Part shown: one piece after another, positions 8,715 to 17,270 of the stretch
How the letters are laid out: the number at the start of each line of letters is the position of its first letter
How positions within the stretch are numbered: position 1 is the first letter of the stretch
Origin: Planctomycetaceae bacterium
GTDB taxonomy: Bacteria; Planctomycetota; Planctomycetia; Planctomycetales; Planctomycetaceae
Assembly: GCA_029259845.1 (NCBI GenBank)
Contig: JAJDEI010000252.1
Span: 1 to 45,276, forward strand
Direction of reading: 5' to 3'
Length of the DNA stretch: 45,276 bases
The notes under the pieces: generated by a model
What the model saw: the letters and a program-made list of their open reading frames with translations, nothing else
The model's database searches: none
Told to the model about the DNA's origin: nothing
Position numbers and translations under genes: made by a program

Positions 8715-9173
8715 TGGTTCACCTCATGTGAACGACCATTCAACGGTGGGGGGAGAGCCGGGAGCGACGAGAGGGGCCGCAATCTAGCGGCTGGCCGCAA
8801 TTCCGCCAACAGCAGATCCGGGGACCCAGGGCCGTTCAAAGATGGAAGCTGGGCAACCTCGTCACCTGAAGCGTCAGCGAGGGACGAATCGCTCACTCAC
8901 GTTCGCTTCCTCGCTTACGCTTCGGGTGACCATTGAGCTTGTCCCGGTCGGTCCACTCCCAAGTGAAACTTTGAATGGCCCTGTCCGGGGACCGGCCCGG
9001 ATCAGTGCCGGAATGGCGAGGATTGCGTGTGGCACCCGGTGTTTCACTCGGCAACACCGGAGGCTTGCCGAATTCCCCGTCGTATTCGCAATCGACGACG
9101 GTTCACGGGTTGAGACAACGGGTGCCTGGACGCAACATTGTGCCCTGCCGGCAGGGTGTGCTCACGCCCCCGC
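8715..9173. other. Intergenic region, no gene seen
   Basis: 459 bases between the small lipoprotein start and the J-like gene stop (both genes on the minus strand). It contains one copy of the ~150-bp dispersed repeat (8831-8982). The part from 8983 to 9173 shows no credible gene or hairpin. The promoter for the lipoprotein/transpeptidase pair should lie at its left edge, but none is recognisable. Confidence 0.6.
8831..8982. repeat. ~150-bp dispersed repeat, copy 1
   Basis: Aligns without gaps to 16817-16968, with about 13 differences in the compared 147 bases (counted by eye). Its centre is an inverted repeat (GAAGCGTCAGCGAGG ... CCTCGCTTACGCTTC) and its ends carry TTCAAAG and CTTTGAA. Looks like a non-coding palindromic element. 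Open frames through it, for example one containing VTRSVSE on the minus strand, are most likely spurious. Confidence 0.85.
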
Positions 9174-10241
9174 TCACTTCCAATAACGGCGAAACACGAA
9201 ATTGGCCGCGACCCCGCCACTGATGACCGCCACGATAAATGGCAACCAGCGCAGCCAGGTGTACTCGAGGATGAACATCCGATACCGCGGGACGGCAATC
9301 TCGGCAATTTTGGGGAGCAGGGGGACGAACACACTCGCACACAGGATGAGAATCCCGTTTTGCTTGCGGCGTTCCTGTTCCGGCTCGGTGAGGTCGTCGA
9401 ACGACCGGCGGTCTGTTGATGACGCCCGTTTCTTGGGTTTGCGTTTGCCCGCCTTGCGGATCTTATCGGCCTTACCGTCTGATTTCGCCGCTTCCCGGAC
9501 CGCCGCCTCGTCCCGCATGCCGGGGGCGTAGAATTGGGCGACCGCCTGATTGATGGCCCGCGGCGTGGCGATGACCGGGCGGACCGGTGCCCCGTACCTC
9601 AGCCGCAATTCGTCCTCGAGGTCCGGTTCCAGTTCGTCAACGCAGGCGATCAGAATCTTGTCGTCGTCAATAAACAACGGGATGAAGGCGTGTTTCTTGA
9701 CGAGCGAGCGGGGCACGAGATCGAGAGCGGAATCTTCCGGAAGCATGTCCTCCAGGTCGACGTAGGAATACCCCAGTTGCCGCGCAAGGGCGCGGGCGGC
9801 GACCGCTGGCTCCACGAGCTTCATCTGTACGACGGCGTCTCGCTCGGACAACCCCCGGGCGGAGGCAAATCCCTCGGCGTCCCGTTTCTGCTCGCGAGAC
9901 AGATGCCCTTCCTGGATCAGCGTATCCAGCAGCGGCAGACGGCCGAACGCATCAGTTTCCGGTTCGAACTCGCGGCCCAGGCTTTCGTCGTAGTCCCGTT
10001 TGCGGTCGCTATCCGTCAGGCAGAGCATGGCTTTCGCCAGCTCGTTGAGAAGATCCTGCGACTCGATCGAGTATTGGCCGGTCGCGTATTTGCGGACGTG
10101 GGTGTTGAGCTTCTTGTAGTGCGCCTGAATCTTCTCCGCGTCGTCCTCGAATTGGGAGACGCGCAATAACTGGTAGTGGTCCGGCGGGCGGGGGACCGAC
10201 TCCGGGATGCCCAGCCATTCCTTGTAGACGTCGATGGCCAT
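9174..10241 (-). CDS. Membrane-anchored J-like / MshEN-like protein, Hsp70 neighbour
   Basis: 355 residues. Residues ~20-90 (PPDHYQLLRVSQFEDDAEKI ... DSDRKRDYDESL) follow the helical pattern of a DnaJ domain, but the HPD tripeptide that stimulates Hsp70 ATPase is missing. Residues ~98-250 (RLPLLDTLIQEGHLSREQ ... LGYSYVDLEDM ... RYGAPVRPVIATPRAI) resemble the GspE/MshE N-terminal domain, some members of which bind cyclic di-GMP. A basic linker (~258-285) leads to a C-terminal hydrophobic region (~300-350, two helices). It is therefore probably a membrane-tethered adaptor facing the cytoplasm. It follows the Hsp70-like gene by 121 bases on the same strand, so a chaperone pair is likely (inference). 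Function unknown. Confidence 0.75.
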   Translation of the reverse strand: MAIDVYKEWLGIPESVPRPPDHYQLLRVSQFEDDAEKIQAHYKKLNTHVRKYATGQYSIESQDLLNELAKAMLCLTDSDRKRDYDESLGREFEPETDAFGRLPLLDTLIQEGHLSREQKRDAEGFASARGLSERDAVVQMKLVEPAVAARALARQLGYSYVDLEDMLPEDSALDLVPRSLVKKHAFIPLFIDDDKILIACVDELEPDLEDELRLRYGAPVRPVIATPRAINQAVAQFYAPGMRDEAAVREAAKSDGKADKIRKAGKRKPKKRASSTDRRSFDDLTEPEQERRKQNGILILCASVFVPLLPKIAEIAVPRYRMFILEYTWLRWLPFIVAVISGGVAANFVFRRYWK

Positions 10242-10362
10242 TCGTTGACTCGTTGATTCGTGATTCGTTGACTATCCGAACCGTCGGGGAATCAACGACA
10301 ACAGGGGTCGTGTGGCATGCTTCTACTCATCGGATCATCTCATGGCCGGATCAACGATTCAA
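10242..10362. repeat. GTTGATTC-type repeats in operon spacer
   Basis: The gap between the Hsp70-like and J-like genes is made largely of variants of TCGTTGATTCG and its complement (ATTCGTTGACTCGTTGATTC at the left, ATCAACGATTCAACTA at the right). It can fold as an imperfect hairpin. The same motif fills the ompH-lpxC and lpxC-lpxA gaps. Confidence 0.7.
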
Positions 10363-11940
10363 CTACTCGACGTTGTAGTCTTTCGCCAGCTTTTCGAAGG
10401 CGGAGACGCCGTCGGTGTCGAGTCCCTGGGCGCGAACGATTTCCGCGTGGGCGGCCTTGTTCGATGTCAGCTCTTTTGCAGCCGCGTGGATTCGGCCGTT
10501 CTTGTCGTACTCGTAGGTCACCTCTACCGGAGAACCGACCGGCAGGTTTTCCGGAAGGTCAAAGACCCGGAAGTCCCCAATTGTCGTGCAGGCATCCGGA
10601 TCACTGGCGTCGCCTTCCAGCACGCAGACATGAATCCTCTGTTGATTCTGCGAGTTGGTGACGAACTGCTGCGTCACCTTGTAGGGCAAGGCCGTGTTCT
10701 TGGAGATCATGATGTGATTGATCTTCCGTGACTTGTCACCGGGGTCGGAAATCTTGATGCCCAGCGAATGCGAGTTGACATCAATCGTACTCACCGACTC
10801 CAGCCTCTTGATGACGCCCTTGGTCATCTTGCTGCCCAAGCCCGTCTCTTTCGCTTGGAGGATGGCGGCATGGATCGCGGCTCCTTGCGCGACGGCCTCT
10901 TCCGGGACGACCTTTCGGGTCGGTTCGTTGCCGGTAACGTTCCGCAGCATCGACTCGACGACCGGCATGTAGGTCGAGCCGCCGACCAGAATCACGTCGT
11001 CAAACTCTCCCGAATTAACGCCCGCCTGCTGCATGACCAGTTCGGTCGTATCGCGGGTGCGCTGCATGAGGTCGCTGGTCATCCGCTCGAAATCGCCCCG
11101 CGAGAGCGAGACGGTCAGCGTCTTCCCTTTGTAATACACGGTGACCGGAGTCTGCGCCCGCTCGGAAAGGCGTTGTTTGGCATCTTCGCATTCCTGCGTC
11201 ATCGTCATCATGGTTTCCGGATCCTCGCGCGGATCCTCGCCGAACTTCCGTTCGAATTGCTCGGCCACATGGTCGACCAGCCGGCGGCTCCAGTCGAGTC
11301 CGCCGAGCATCACATCGCCGTCGGTCGCCAGGACCCGGAAATTCGTCGGCGTATAGCGGACGACGGTCACGTCGAACGTTCCGCCCCCCAAATCGTAAAC
11401 CAGAATCGTCTTTTCGGCGTTGCTGATGTCCGTGCGGCCCAATTCACCGATCTGCCAAGCGTAAGAAAGCGTTGCGGCGGTTGGTTCGTTGATGATGTCG
11501 ATGACGTTCAGTCCGGCGATTCGTCCGGCGTCCTGCGTCGCCTTACGGCGGACATCGTTGAAATAATACGGCACCGTGATGACGGCATTGGCGATGGGGC
11601 CGATGTTCTTCTCGGCGTCCTGCTTCATCTTTTTGAGGATCAGCGCGGAGATGAACTCGGGCGTGAGTTTCTTGTCCTGGTAGACAACGAAGAAGTCCTT
11701 GTTGCCCATCTGCCGCTTGATGGCTTCGACAATGTTCTTCGGGTTGGCAATCGCCATCCGTTCCGGTTGCGGGCCGACGATCACATGTCCGTCATCCTCC
11801 AGCAGGACAACCGATGGCGTAATCGTGCGATTGTCCGAGTTCTTCAGGGAGACCGGTTCGCCTTCTTCGTTGAGCTGTGCGATTGCGGAATAGGTCGTGC
11901 CGAGATCGACGCCAACCGTCTGACCGTCCAGGAATTCCAT
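10363..11940 (-). CDS. Hsp70/DnaK-like chaperone, short form
   Basis: 525 residues against ~640 for canonical DnaK. The nucleotide-binding domain is intact: VGVDLGTTYSAIAQL (~9), ITVPYYFNDVRRKATQDAG (~120), INEPTAATLSYAW, VYDLGGGTFDVTVV (~195), VILVGGSTYMPVVE (~318). After ~380 there is a beta-type substrate domain (SLGIKISD ... NTALPYKVTQQFVT), but the alpha-helical lid is shortened and there is no EEVD-like tail. It is an ATP-dependent folding or remodelling ATPase. Its likely partner is the downstream J-like membrane protein rather than a standard DnaJ/GrpE pair, neither of which is in the window. The start is supported by AAGG ten bases upstream. Confidence 0.9.
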   Translation of the reverse strand: MEFLDGQTVGVDLGTTYSAIAQLNEEGEPVSLKNSDNRTITPSVVLLEDDGHVIVGPQPERMAIANPKNIVEAIKRQMGNKDFFVVYQDKKLTPEFISALILKKMKQDAEKNIGPIANAVITVPYYFNDVRRKATQDAGRIAGLNVIDIINEPTAATLSYAWQIGELGRTDISNAEKTILVYDLGGGTFDVTVVRYTPTNFRVLATDGDVMLGGLDWSRRLVDHVAEQFERKFGEDPREDPETMMTMTQECEDAKQRLSERAQTPVTVYYKGKTLTVSLSRGDFERMTSDLMQRTRDTTELVMQQAGVNSGEFDDVILVGGSTYMPVVESMLRNVTGNEPTRKVVPEEAVAQGAAIHAAILQAKETGLGSKMTKGVIKRLESVSTIDVNSHSLGIKISDPGDKSRKINHIMISKNTALPYKVTQQFVTNSQNQQRIHVCVLEGDASDPDACTTIGDFRVFDLPENLPVGSPVEVTYEYDKNGRIHAAAKELTSNKAAHAEIVRAQGLDTDGVSAFEKLAKDYNVE

Positions 11941-12144
11941 GGAGATTGACCTTCAAGGGAATCGGATTGCGGACTGCTGCCTTCGGGCCGCGACGGGAAT
12001 GCACGGGCGCAGCAGGAAAGTCGTGAATTGTGAAGAGTCCCTATTCTGTCAGCGAGGCCGGTCGGTTGCAAGCGCGCAGAATTCCCCCGCAGCTGGTCTG
12101 TTGGATGGTCGGAGTCTTTCGTTCGGTCTCACATTCGGAACGCC

Positions 12145-14871
12145 CTACTCGGAGAGAAGGCCGCTTGCCGGAGGGGACGGGTGCGAAGTGTTTGTGCGGA
12201 CCCATTCCGATCGGCCGCCCTGTTCCCCGGAGCGGCACTCCCAGACGCTCGATGCCGGCAACGTCACTTCGTCGAAATCCCAGTGCCGCATCGGTCGCAG
12301 ATGGACTTCGACTCCGGTTTTGAATGACGCCGACGCGCCGGCCGCCAGCGTGCGGGGTTTGCTCCAGCGACTGTAGGGCCCACGGACTTGATACGTGATG
12401 TCAGAATCCGTGGTGTTGATGATCCGGGTCGGAGCGTGCGCATAGGTCGCCAACAACCGGGTCCCCGCCCAGGACAACTCCCGCAAGGTCATCGCTGCGG
12501 AGCCGAGTGCCACGTCCGGGACCGGAACAATGTGATCGGCTTGAGACGAGGTCCATCGCTGCCAGCCGCGGCTGAACAGCTGCGCCATGGCTTTGGCTCG
12601 AACGTGGCCATCGTGGCGGTCGCCATCACCGGGCTCGCTTGTGGTCTGAGGCTCGTCAGCCGCCACCGACACCTCGGCCTCAGATTCCCAGAGTACTCGC
12701 AGGCCGGTGTGCCCGTTTTCCATTTCGACCGTCTGCAATGACAGCGGCTGTTGCAACGCGATGTCTCCCTCGAAGAGTTTTCGCCGGTTGCTGCCTTGCG
12801 GGAGACTCGCCGGTTCGGCCACCGCTGCGACATGGGCAGCCTCGCCGGCTTGTGTCGGCATGACTGCGAAAACATGCATTGCCAGCCGAGGCGCTTCGAT
12901 CAGAATCCCGAGGGCGTCGCCATCGGGGGGCTGATCCTGGGTGCCGGGGCGATTGTCCGGCGGACGTTGGTTTTCGGAGTGTTGGTCGCGGGGGCGAAGC
13001 CGCAGGGGAGCGTCGAGAACCAGCGCGGTCTGCACCTCGGTTCCCGGCGAGAGTGCCGTCACCTCCGGTAGAGCGTCCGCCAGCGCCGCCGGGTCCGTCA
13101 ACTCAACGAACGGCTGGCCCGGGATGTCCGTTGCGAAAATGCGTGCGGCAGCCGTCCCGTCCAACAGCGAGGAAATGTGATCCATTACGTCAACCGCCAC
13201 GCCGACCCGGAGATCGGTCGTCTGGGCGATGTCGTATGCCGGCGGACCGCTCGCAGGGACAGTCCTGACCGACGCCGGCGGCGACGCATCCATCGAGGCG
13301 ACGGCAACACTGAAGGTGAGCGACACGCCCCGCGCATCGGTCGCGATCGATTCCGGCAGTACGCGAACGTCAGGCCGGTAGACCGGCAACGGCCATAGCG
13401 CCTCGACGATCCGCTCCAGCGGAGTGAGGTCCACTTTCTCGCCGAATTGATCGAGCATTGTGGGCACGGCGGCGAGCACCTGTGCTTCGATTGTTTGCCG
13501 CCGCACATAAATCCCGCCCACGACCGCCGTCTTGACTTCCTCCTTCGTCAGCCAGTTGCCCTGCAGCTGAATCGCTTCCGGCTCGCGAACGAACCAGTTG
13601 AAGTCGGGAATCTCGAACGACGACCGCAACAGCTTCAACGCCAATCGGCCGCTGTCAATCGCCGGACGCACCTCGACCCGCAACCAGACCGGCTCCCGAT
13701 GCCCGACGACAACCTCGGCCGGTCCGGCGGTGAACCCGACCTGACCGTCGCTCACGGCAATGCGGCCCACATGCAGATGCACGTTGCGCATGCCGATCTC
13801 CGCCTGCACGCGGTCCGCCCCATAGGCCCGAATGATGGCCCGCTCCAATTCGGCCGAATAGGCCAGCTCGCCGAATCGAACATCGAACGTCCGGCCGTCC
13901 AGTTCCACCCGATCGGTGACGTCGTCCAGTTCACCCGACAACCCCTTTGCCTGCAGCGACGCAGGCAGGCCGGTGGCGATGATCTTGACGGCGTCTTCGC
14001 CCAGACGGACCGTCATCGCCCGCTCCACAATCATTGCCGGGGCAAAGGGGACGTCTGCAGCCCTTGTTCTGTCTTGCGGCAACTCGATCGATTCGACCTC
14101 CGGGCGGTCGGTCTCCGGTGCCAGCATCCACTTCAACACGTCGTCGCTATCGTAGACCCTTCGCCAGATATCGTGCCCACCGTGCGCGATTTCGCTATAG
14201 AGGATGTGCCCGCCCGCTTCGCGCACCGCCCGGACCATCTCGCGGGTGCCCGCAACCGACACAATTTGATCTTCGTCTCCATGAAACGCCCAGATCGGGA
14301 CATCCGTGAGTTGCGGTGCCAATTCCGGATTTCCGCCGCCCGAGACCGGCACGACGGCCGACCAGCGATCCGGATCGGCCGCGGCCATGCCCCACGTGCC
14401 CACGCCCCCCATCGACCAGCCGGTGAGGACGCGCTGCGTCGGGTTCGTCGGATAGTCCCGTTCGACCGCCGCCAGGATCGCCAACGCCCGCCTGCCGTCG
14501 GGAGAATCCGGCGACCAGGACCGCAGAATCGGACCGTCCAGATTTTCCGACTGCGGAAAGACGACGACCGCCGGAAACGTCGCCGCCCGCAGTTTGACCA
14601 GCGGACCCAAACCGACCGACAGTTGCCGCCGCCCATCCGTGCCCCGCTCACCCGCTCCGTGCAGAAACAGGATCACCGGCCACCCCTCCTGCGGCGGCTC
14701 TCCTTCCGGCACGAAGACCACGTACTTGTGGTCCCCTTCGGCGTCCCGGTGAATTCGATCGACGAACCCCCGTTCGTCCGGTCTCGCCGAAACCCCGTCA
14801 TCCGCCCGCCCGGTCGCGGCGGCGGCCATCATCAGCCCGAATACAACGACCCGAATCACTTGGTGCCCCAC
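12145..14871 (-). CDS. Exported alpha/beta-hydrolase (esterase) with large uncharacterised C-terminus
   Basis: 908 residues. A signal peptide (MGHQVIRVVVFGLMMAAAAT, cleavage near AADD) is followed by an alpha/beta-hydrolase domain at ~40-265. Visible features are HGAGERG (oxyanion loop), GWSMGG (nucleophile S153), HGDEDQIV (acid D199 or D201) and AHGGHDIW (H230 or H233). This resembles the LpqC/PHB-depolymerase-like or feruloyl-esterase-like exported hydrolases. Residues ~280-900 have no family I recognise. They are beta-rich with several VEVR/HLHVGRI-type strands, and a Gln/Pro/Asn/Asp-rich linker at ~640 (HSENQRPPDNRPGTQDQP). The protein is probably periplasmic or surface; the substrate, an ester-linked polysaccharide or similar, is not readable. 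It stands alone, 203 bases downstream of the Hsp70-like start and 132 bases from the DapA-like stop. Confidence 0.8.
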   Translation of the reverse strand: MGHQVIRVVVFGLMMAAAATGRADDGVSARPDERGFVDRIHRDAEGDHKYVVFVPEGEPPQEGWPVILFLHGAGERGTDGRRQLSVGLGPLVKLRAATFPAVVVFPQSENLDGPILRSWSPDSPDGRRALAILAAVERDYPTNPTQRVLTGWSMGGVGTWGMAAADPDRWSAVVPVSGGGNPELAPQLTDVPIWAFHGDEDQIVSVAGTREMVRAVREAGGHILYSEIAHGGHDIWRRVYDSDDVLKWMLAPETDRPEVESIELPQDRTRAADVPFAPAMIVERAMTVRLGEDAVKIIATGLPASLQAKGLSGELDDVTDRVELDGRTFDVRFGELAYSAELERAIIRAYGADRVQAEIGMRNVHLHVGRIAVSDGQVGFTAGPAEVVVGHREPVWLRVEVRPAIDSGRLALKLLRSSFEIPDFNWFVREPEAIQLQGNWLTKEEVKTAVVGGIYVRRQTIEAQVLAAVPTMLDQFGEKVDLTPLERIVEALWPLPVYRPDVRVLPESIATDARGVSLTFSVAVASMDASPPASVRTVPASGPPAYDIAQTTDLRVGVAVDVMDHISSLLDGTAAARIFATDIPGQPFVELTDPAALADALPEVTALSPGTEVQTALVLDAPLRLRPRDQHSENQRPPDNRPGTQDQPPDGDALGILIEAPRLAMHVFAVMPTQAGEAAHVAAVAEPASLPQGSNRRKLFEGDIALQQPLSLQTVEMENGHTGLRVLWESEAEVSVAADEPQTTSEPGDGDRHDGHVRAKAMAQLFSRGWQRWTSSQADHIVPVPDVALGSAAMTLRELSWAGTRLLATYAHAPTRIINTTDSDITYQVRGPYSRWSKPRTLAAGASASFKTGVEVHLRPMRHWDFDEVTLPASSVWECRSGEQGGRSEWVRTNTSHPSPPASGLLSE

Positions 14872-15003
14872 TTCCTGTCTGCAACCAATTGTTCGTCTCT
14901 GAATGATCGTTCTCGCCTTCGACCGACGCTTGCGGATTCGTACGATGCGACAAGCGGCGTTCGTCTCCCTTCGCGTTCCCTTTGTGCAAATCCCCCGACA
15001 AAC

Positions 15004-16077
15004 CTACATCATCCCGCGGCGTCTGAGTTCGGCAACAACCCCTTGCACAATGCGGCCCACATCGTCGGACTGCGACGAACCGGACTCCCGTAACGCTCCC
15101 ATCGAACGCAACGCGTCCGCCGTGCGGGGGATTGTGGCCGGGGAACAGCCGCGAACCGGTTGGTCCGCGAATCCGTGATTGGCCAGCAGGCACTGCAGCG
15201 TGTCCGATAACGTCGACATGTCGGCTTGTTGTTCGGAGGAGAGCGGCTGCCGCCCGGTCCCCATCGTGAATCCTCGCAGATTGGCTGCGGCGCGAAAACC
15301 GTCGGGAAACTCCGCCTGGTACAGCATCGTGTCGAACAGCGTGACCAGGTCGTATTGAATCTGCCGGGCGGCATCCAACTGCCCGCCCAGCGTGAGATCG
15401 TAGAGTTTTCGCGTCAGCTCGGGGACGACTCCGCTCGACGCATTTGTGCCCCCGTCGCAGCCGATCAGCAGCAGCGGCATCAGCGCGGCGTCCCACCCGG
15501 TCAGGAAGCTGAAGTCCGGACGGTTGGGGCGGACGGCGGTGATCATACGGATCATGTGCGGCAGATCGCCCGACGAGTCCTTGATGGCGACAATCCGTTC
15601 GCAGCACTCGCTGAGCCGCTGCACGGTCGGCACATCAATGGGACTGGCAAACATGGGGATGTTATACAGTGTGACGTCAATCGGCGTGTTGCGGCCAATC
15701 TCCTCAAAGTACGCATACACCGACGCCGGGCTCAGTTTGTAGTAGAACGGGGCCACAATGGCGACCGCCCGGACTCCCAACGACGCATAGTACTCACACG
15801 CCTTAAGTGTCTCGCGAACGTTCGCCTCCGCCGCTCCGGCGAGAATCGGCACGCGACCGGCTGTTTGGTCGGCGATGATCTCCACGATCCGCCGCCGCTC
15901 CTCGACGGAGAACCGCGTAAATTCGCCGGTCGACCCGTTCGGATACAACCCGTGCACCCCCCGTTCGATCAGCCAGTCGACGTACCGCCGCAGCTCCGGT
16001 TCGTTGATTGCCCCCTCAGCCGTGAGGGGTACGAGGTTCGGCGTGAAGATGCCGCTCAGGCGGGTGTTCGCATTCAT
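15004..16077 (-). CDS. DapA/N-acetylneuraminate lyase-family aldolase
   Basis: 357 residues, TIM-barrel class I aldolase. Motifs: GSTGEF (48-53; pyruvate carboxylate binding), LYNIPMF with Y138, and VAIKDSSGD with the Schiff-base K166. The order and spacing match the dihydrodipicolinate synthase superfamily. The C-terminus is ~55 residues longer than usual ([20 protein letters not shown]...). With no lysine genes nearby, a sugar-acid or keto-acid aldolase is as likely as DapA itself. The start overlaps the stop of the HTH protein (ATGA), placing it in the same transcript as the antitoxin-like gene. An overlap between a metabolic gene and a toxin-antitoxin remnant is unusual. Confidence 0.85.
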   Translation of the reverse strand: MNANTRLSGIFTPNLVPLTAEGAINEPELRRYVDWLIERGVHGLYPNGSTGEFTRFSVEERRRIVEIIADQTAGRVPILAGAAEANVRETLKACEYYASLGVRAVAIVAPFYYKLSPASVYAYFEEIGRNTPIDVTLYNIPMFASPIDVPTVQRLSECCERIVAIKDSSGDLPHMIRMITAVRPNRPDFSFLTGWDAALMPLLLIGCDGGTNASSGVVPELTRKLYDLTLGGQLDAARQIQYDLVTLFDTMLYQAEFPDGFRAAANLRGFTMGTGRQPLSSEQQADMSTLSDTLQCLLANHGFADQPVRGCSPATIPRTADALRSMGALRESGSSQSDDVGRIVQGVVAELRRRGMM

Positions 16078-16514
16078 GCAGAGGCTTCGTAATGTGTGTT
16101 CTTGATATCAAGTGGATTGACGGCAGGCGGGATCTCCTGCATGAGCCGCAGACCAAGAGCGTCGACCAATCGAGCGATCGCATTGGGAGACAAATCAGCT
16201 TCGCCGGCGCGAAAATCGTCCAACAACCGAGCATCGATGCCGATTTCTTCAGGAAGTGTGATCACCCGATGGCCGCTCGCGTTGATCGCCCGACGCAGGT
16301 CCCCGAAAAACCCCGGCATCGCAGCGGCGGCGACAATCCGTCGGTGGTGAGCGATCGTCGCCTCTTTGTTCGCCTCCTCCTCTTCGACGGCCTTCCGCCA
16401 CGCTTCCCGCTGTTCGAGAGTGAACTCGATGCTGAGTCGCCGATTCGGGGGATTGGCCGCCTTCTGGCGTTCGATCTCAGCCAGTTGCGATGCCGTCCAT
16501 TCGATGGTCGACAT
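16074..16514 (-). CDS. HTH (XRE-like) antitoxin-type protein
   Basis: 146 residues. The N-terminal ~60 are charged and helical ([13 protein letters not shown] ... [19 protein letters not shown]). Residues ~75-130 ([13 protein letters not shown] ... [20 protein letters not shown] ... [14 protein letters not shown]) have the spacing of an XRE-type helix-turn-helix. The gene begins three bases after the end of a broken small toxin-like frame, in the order toxin then antitoxin, and ends overlapping the DapA-like gene. Inferred role: DNA-binding autorepressor and neutraliser of the upstream toxin. The family is not identified with certainty. Confidence 0.7.
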   Translation of the reverse strand: MSTIEWTASQLAEIERQKAANPPNRRLSIEFTLEQREAWRKAVEEEEANKEATIAHHRRIVAAAAMPGFFGDLRRAINASGHRVITLPEEIGIDARLLDDFRAGEADLSPNAIARLVDALGLRLMQEIPPAVNPLDIKNTHYEASA

Positions 16515-16517
16515 AGG

Positions 16518-16757
16518 TCACCTGTCGATTTCGTAAGCGGTGAACGGGTCGATTGTCGTTTCGTCGATCAATTCATACACGCAGCACAACTATCGGCCTG
16601 TCGCTGTCATCCCCATCGCGATCTGGCGCTCGCTCGAATAACTCTGTTCTGTCGATTCGGGGTCGCCAACGACTTCTTCGAATTCGTCCTTCGTCACATC
16701 GTGCTGGACAATGCGGTTGATGTTCGCTTCGTTCCACACGCAGAAGTAAAACGGCAT
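16518..16757 (-). pseudogene. BrnT/DUF4258-like toxin gene, interrupted by an in-frame TAG
   Basis: Reading from the ATG at 16757 gives MPFYFCVWNEANINRIVQHD, VTKDEFEEVVGDPESTEQSY, SSERQIAMGMTATGR, then TAG at 16590-16592. The same frame then continues as LCCVYELIDETTIDPFTAYEIDR to a TGA at 16518-16520. The joined 79-residue product follows the pattern of small BrnT/DUF4258-like proteins: H-x-V-x-x-x-E-x-E-E-V ... GRQIAMG ... VYELIDE..V.P.TAYE. The start has a very strong ribosome site (GGGAGG, 9 bases upstream). The TAG removes the last beta strands, so the toxin is probably inactive unless the codon is read through. Likely original sense at the TAG: one residue between R and L. Antitoxin-like partner intact downstream. 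Confidence 0.65.
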
Positions 16758-17270
16758 ACGGTGCCTCCTCCCATCATAGCACGCCCATCGTATTCCAAAA
16801 CAGGGGGATCGCTAGGGCGGTTCAAAGATTGAAGCTGAGGAATCTCGTAACCCGAAGCGTCAGCGAGGGACGAATCGCCAACTCACGTTCGCTTCCTCGC
16901 TGACGCTTCGGGTGACCATTGAGCTTGTCCCGGCCGGTCTTCTCCCAAGTGAAGCTTTGAATGGCCTTGGGGGGATCGCAACGTCGCTGGCATGGACGAG
17001 CAGGAGGCGAGTTGTGGAAGACACCCGGTATCTCGTTTCGTGGATCATGCCTTGGTCAGGATTCGTGACGGAGTCCCTCGAGGACCGTCATTCCCGATTC
17101 AAGACACCGGCTGTCCGGGCACACTGTCCTGGTTCGAACGGAGAGTCGCCTCGTGTCGGCCTCGATCTGCGATCGGCGGCTGACCACGCGGGCGATCCTT
17201 GCGTCGCTTCTGGGGGCCGAGTAGCCTGCATGGCTCCCGGAAACGCTGCTCTTGAACACGCACAGGCCCA
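16758..17270. other. Intergenic region between divergent genes
   Basis: 513 bases between the toxin-like start (minus) and the Nramp-like start (plus). It holds repeat copy 2 and must hold both promoters, but no clear -35/-10 pair is visible. Short open frames between 16970 and 17270 have no ribosome sites and no recognisable protein pattern, so none is called. Confidence 0.55.
16817..16968. repeat. ~150-bp dispersed repeat, copy 2
   Basis: Second copy of the element at 8831. Here the central inverted repeat is perfect over 19 bases (ACCCGAAGCGTCAGCGAGG and its complement, separated by about 30 bases). The ends show GTTCAAAG and CTTTGAAT. Confidence 0.88.

Noticed and set aside
13447..15093. 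Long open frame on the plus strand opposite the esterase gene
   Set aside because: It is antisense to a gene with signal peptide and hydrolase motifs. Its product is Arg/Pro/His-rich without family pattern, as expected of GC-rich antisense frames.
16860..17048. Short minus-strand frame containing MVTRSVSEEANVSW
   Set aside because: Encoded by the ~150-bp dispersed repeat; a spurious peptide of a palindromic element.
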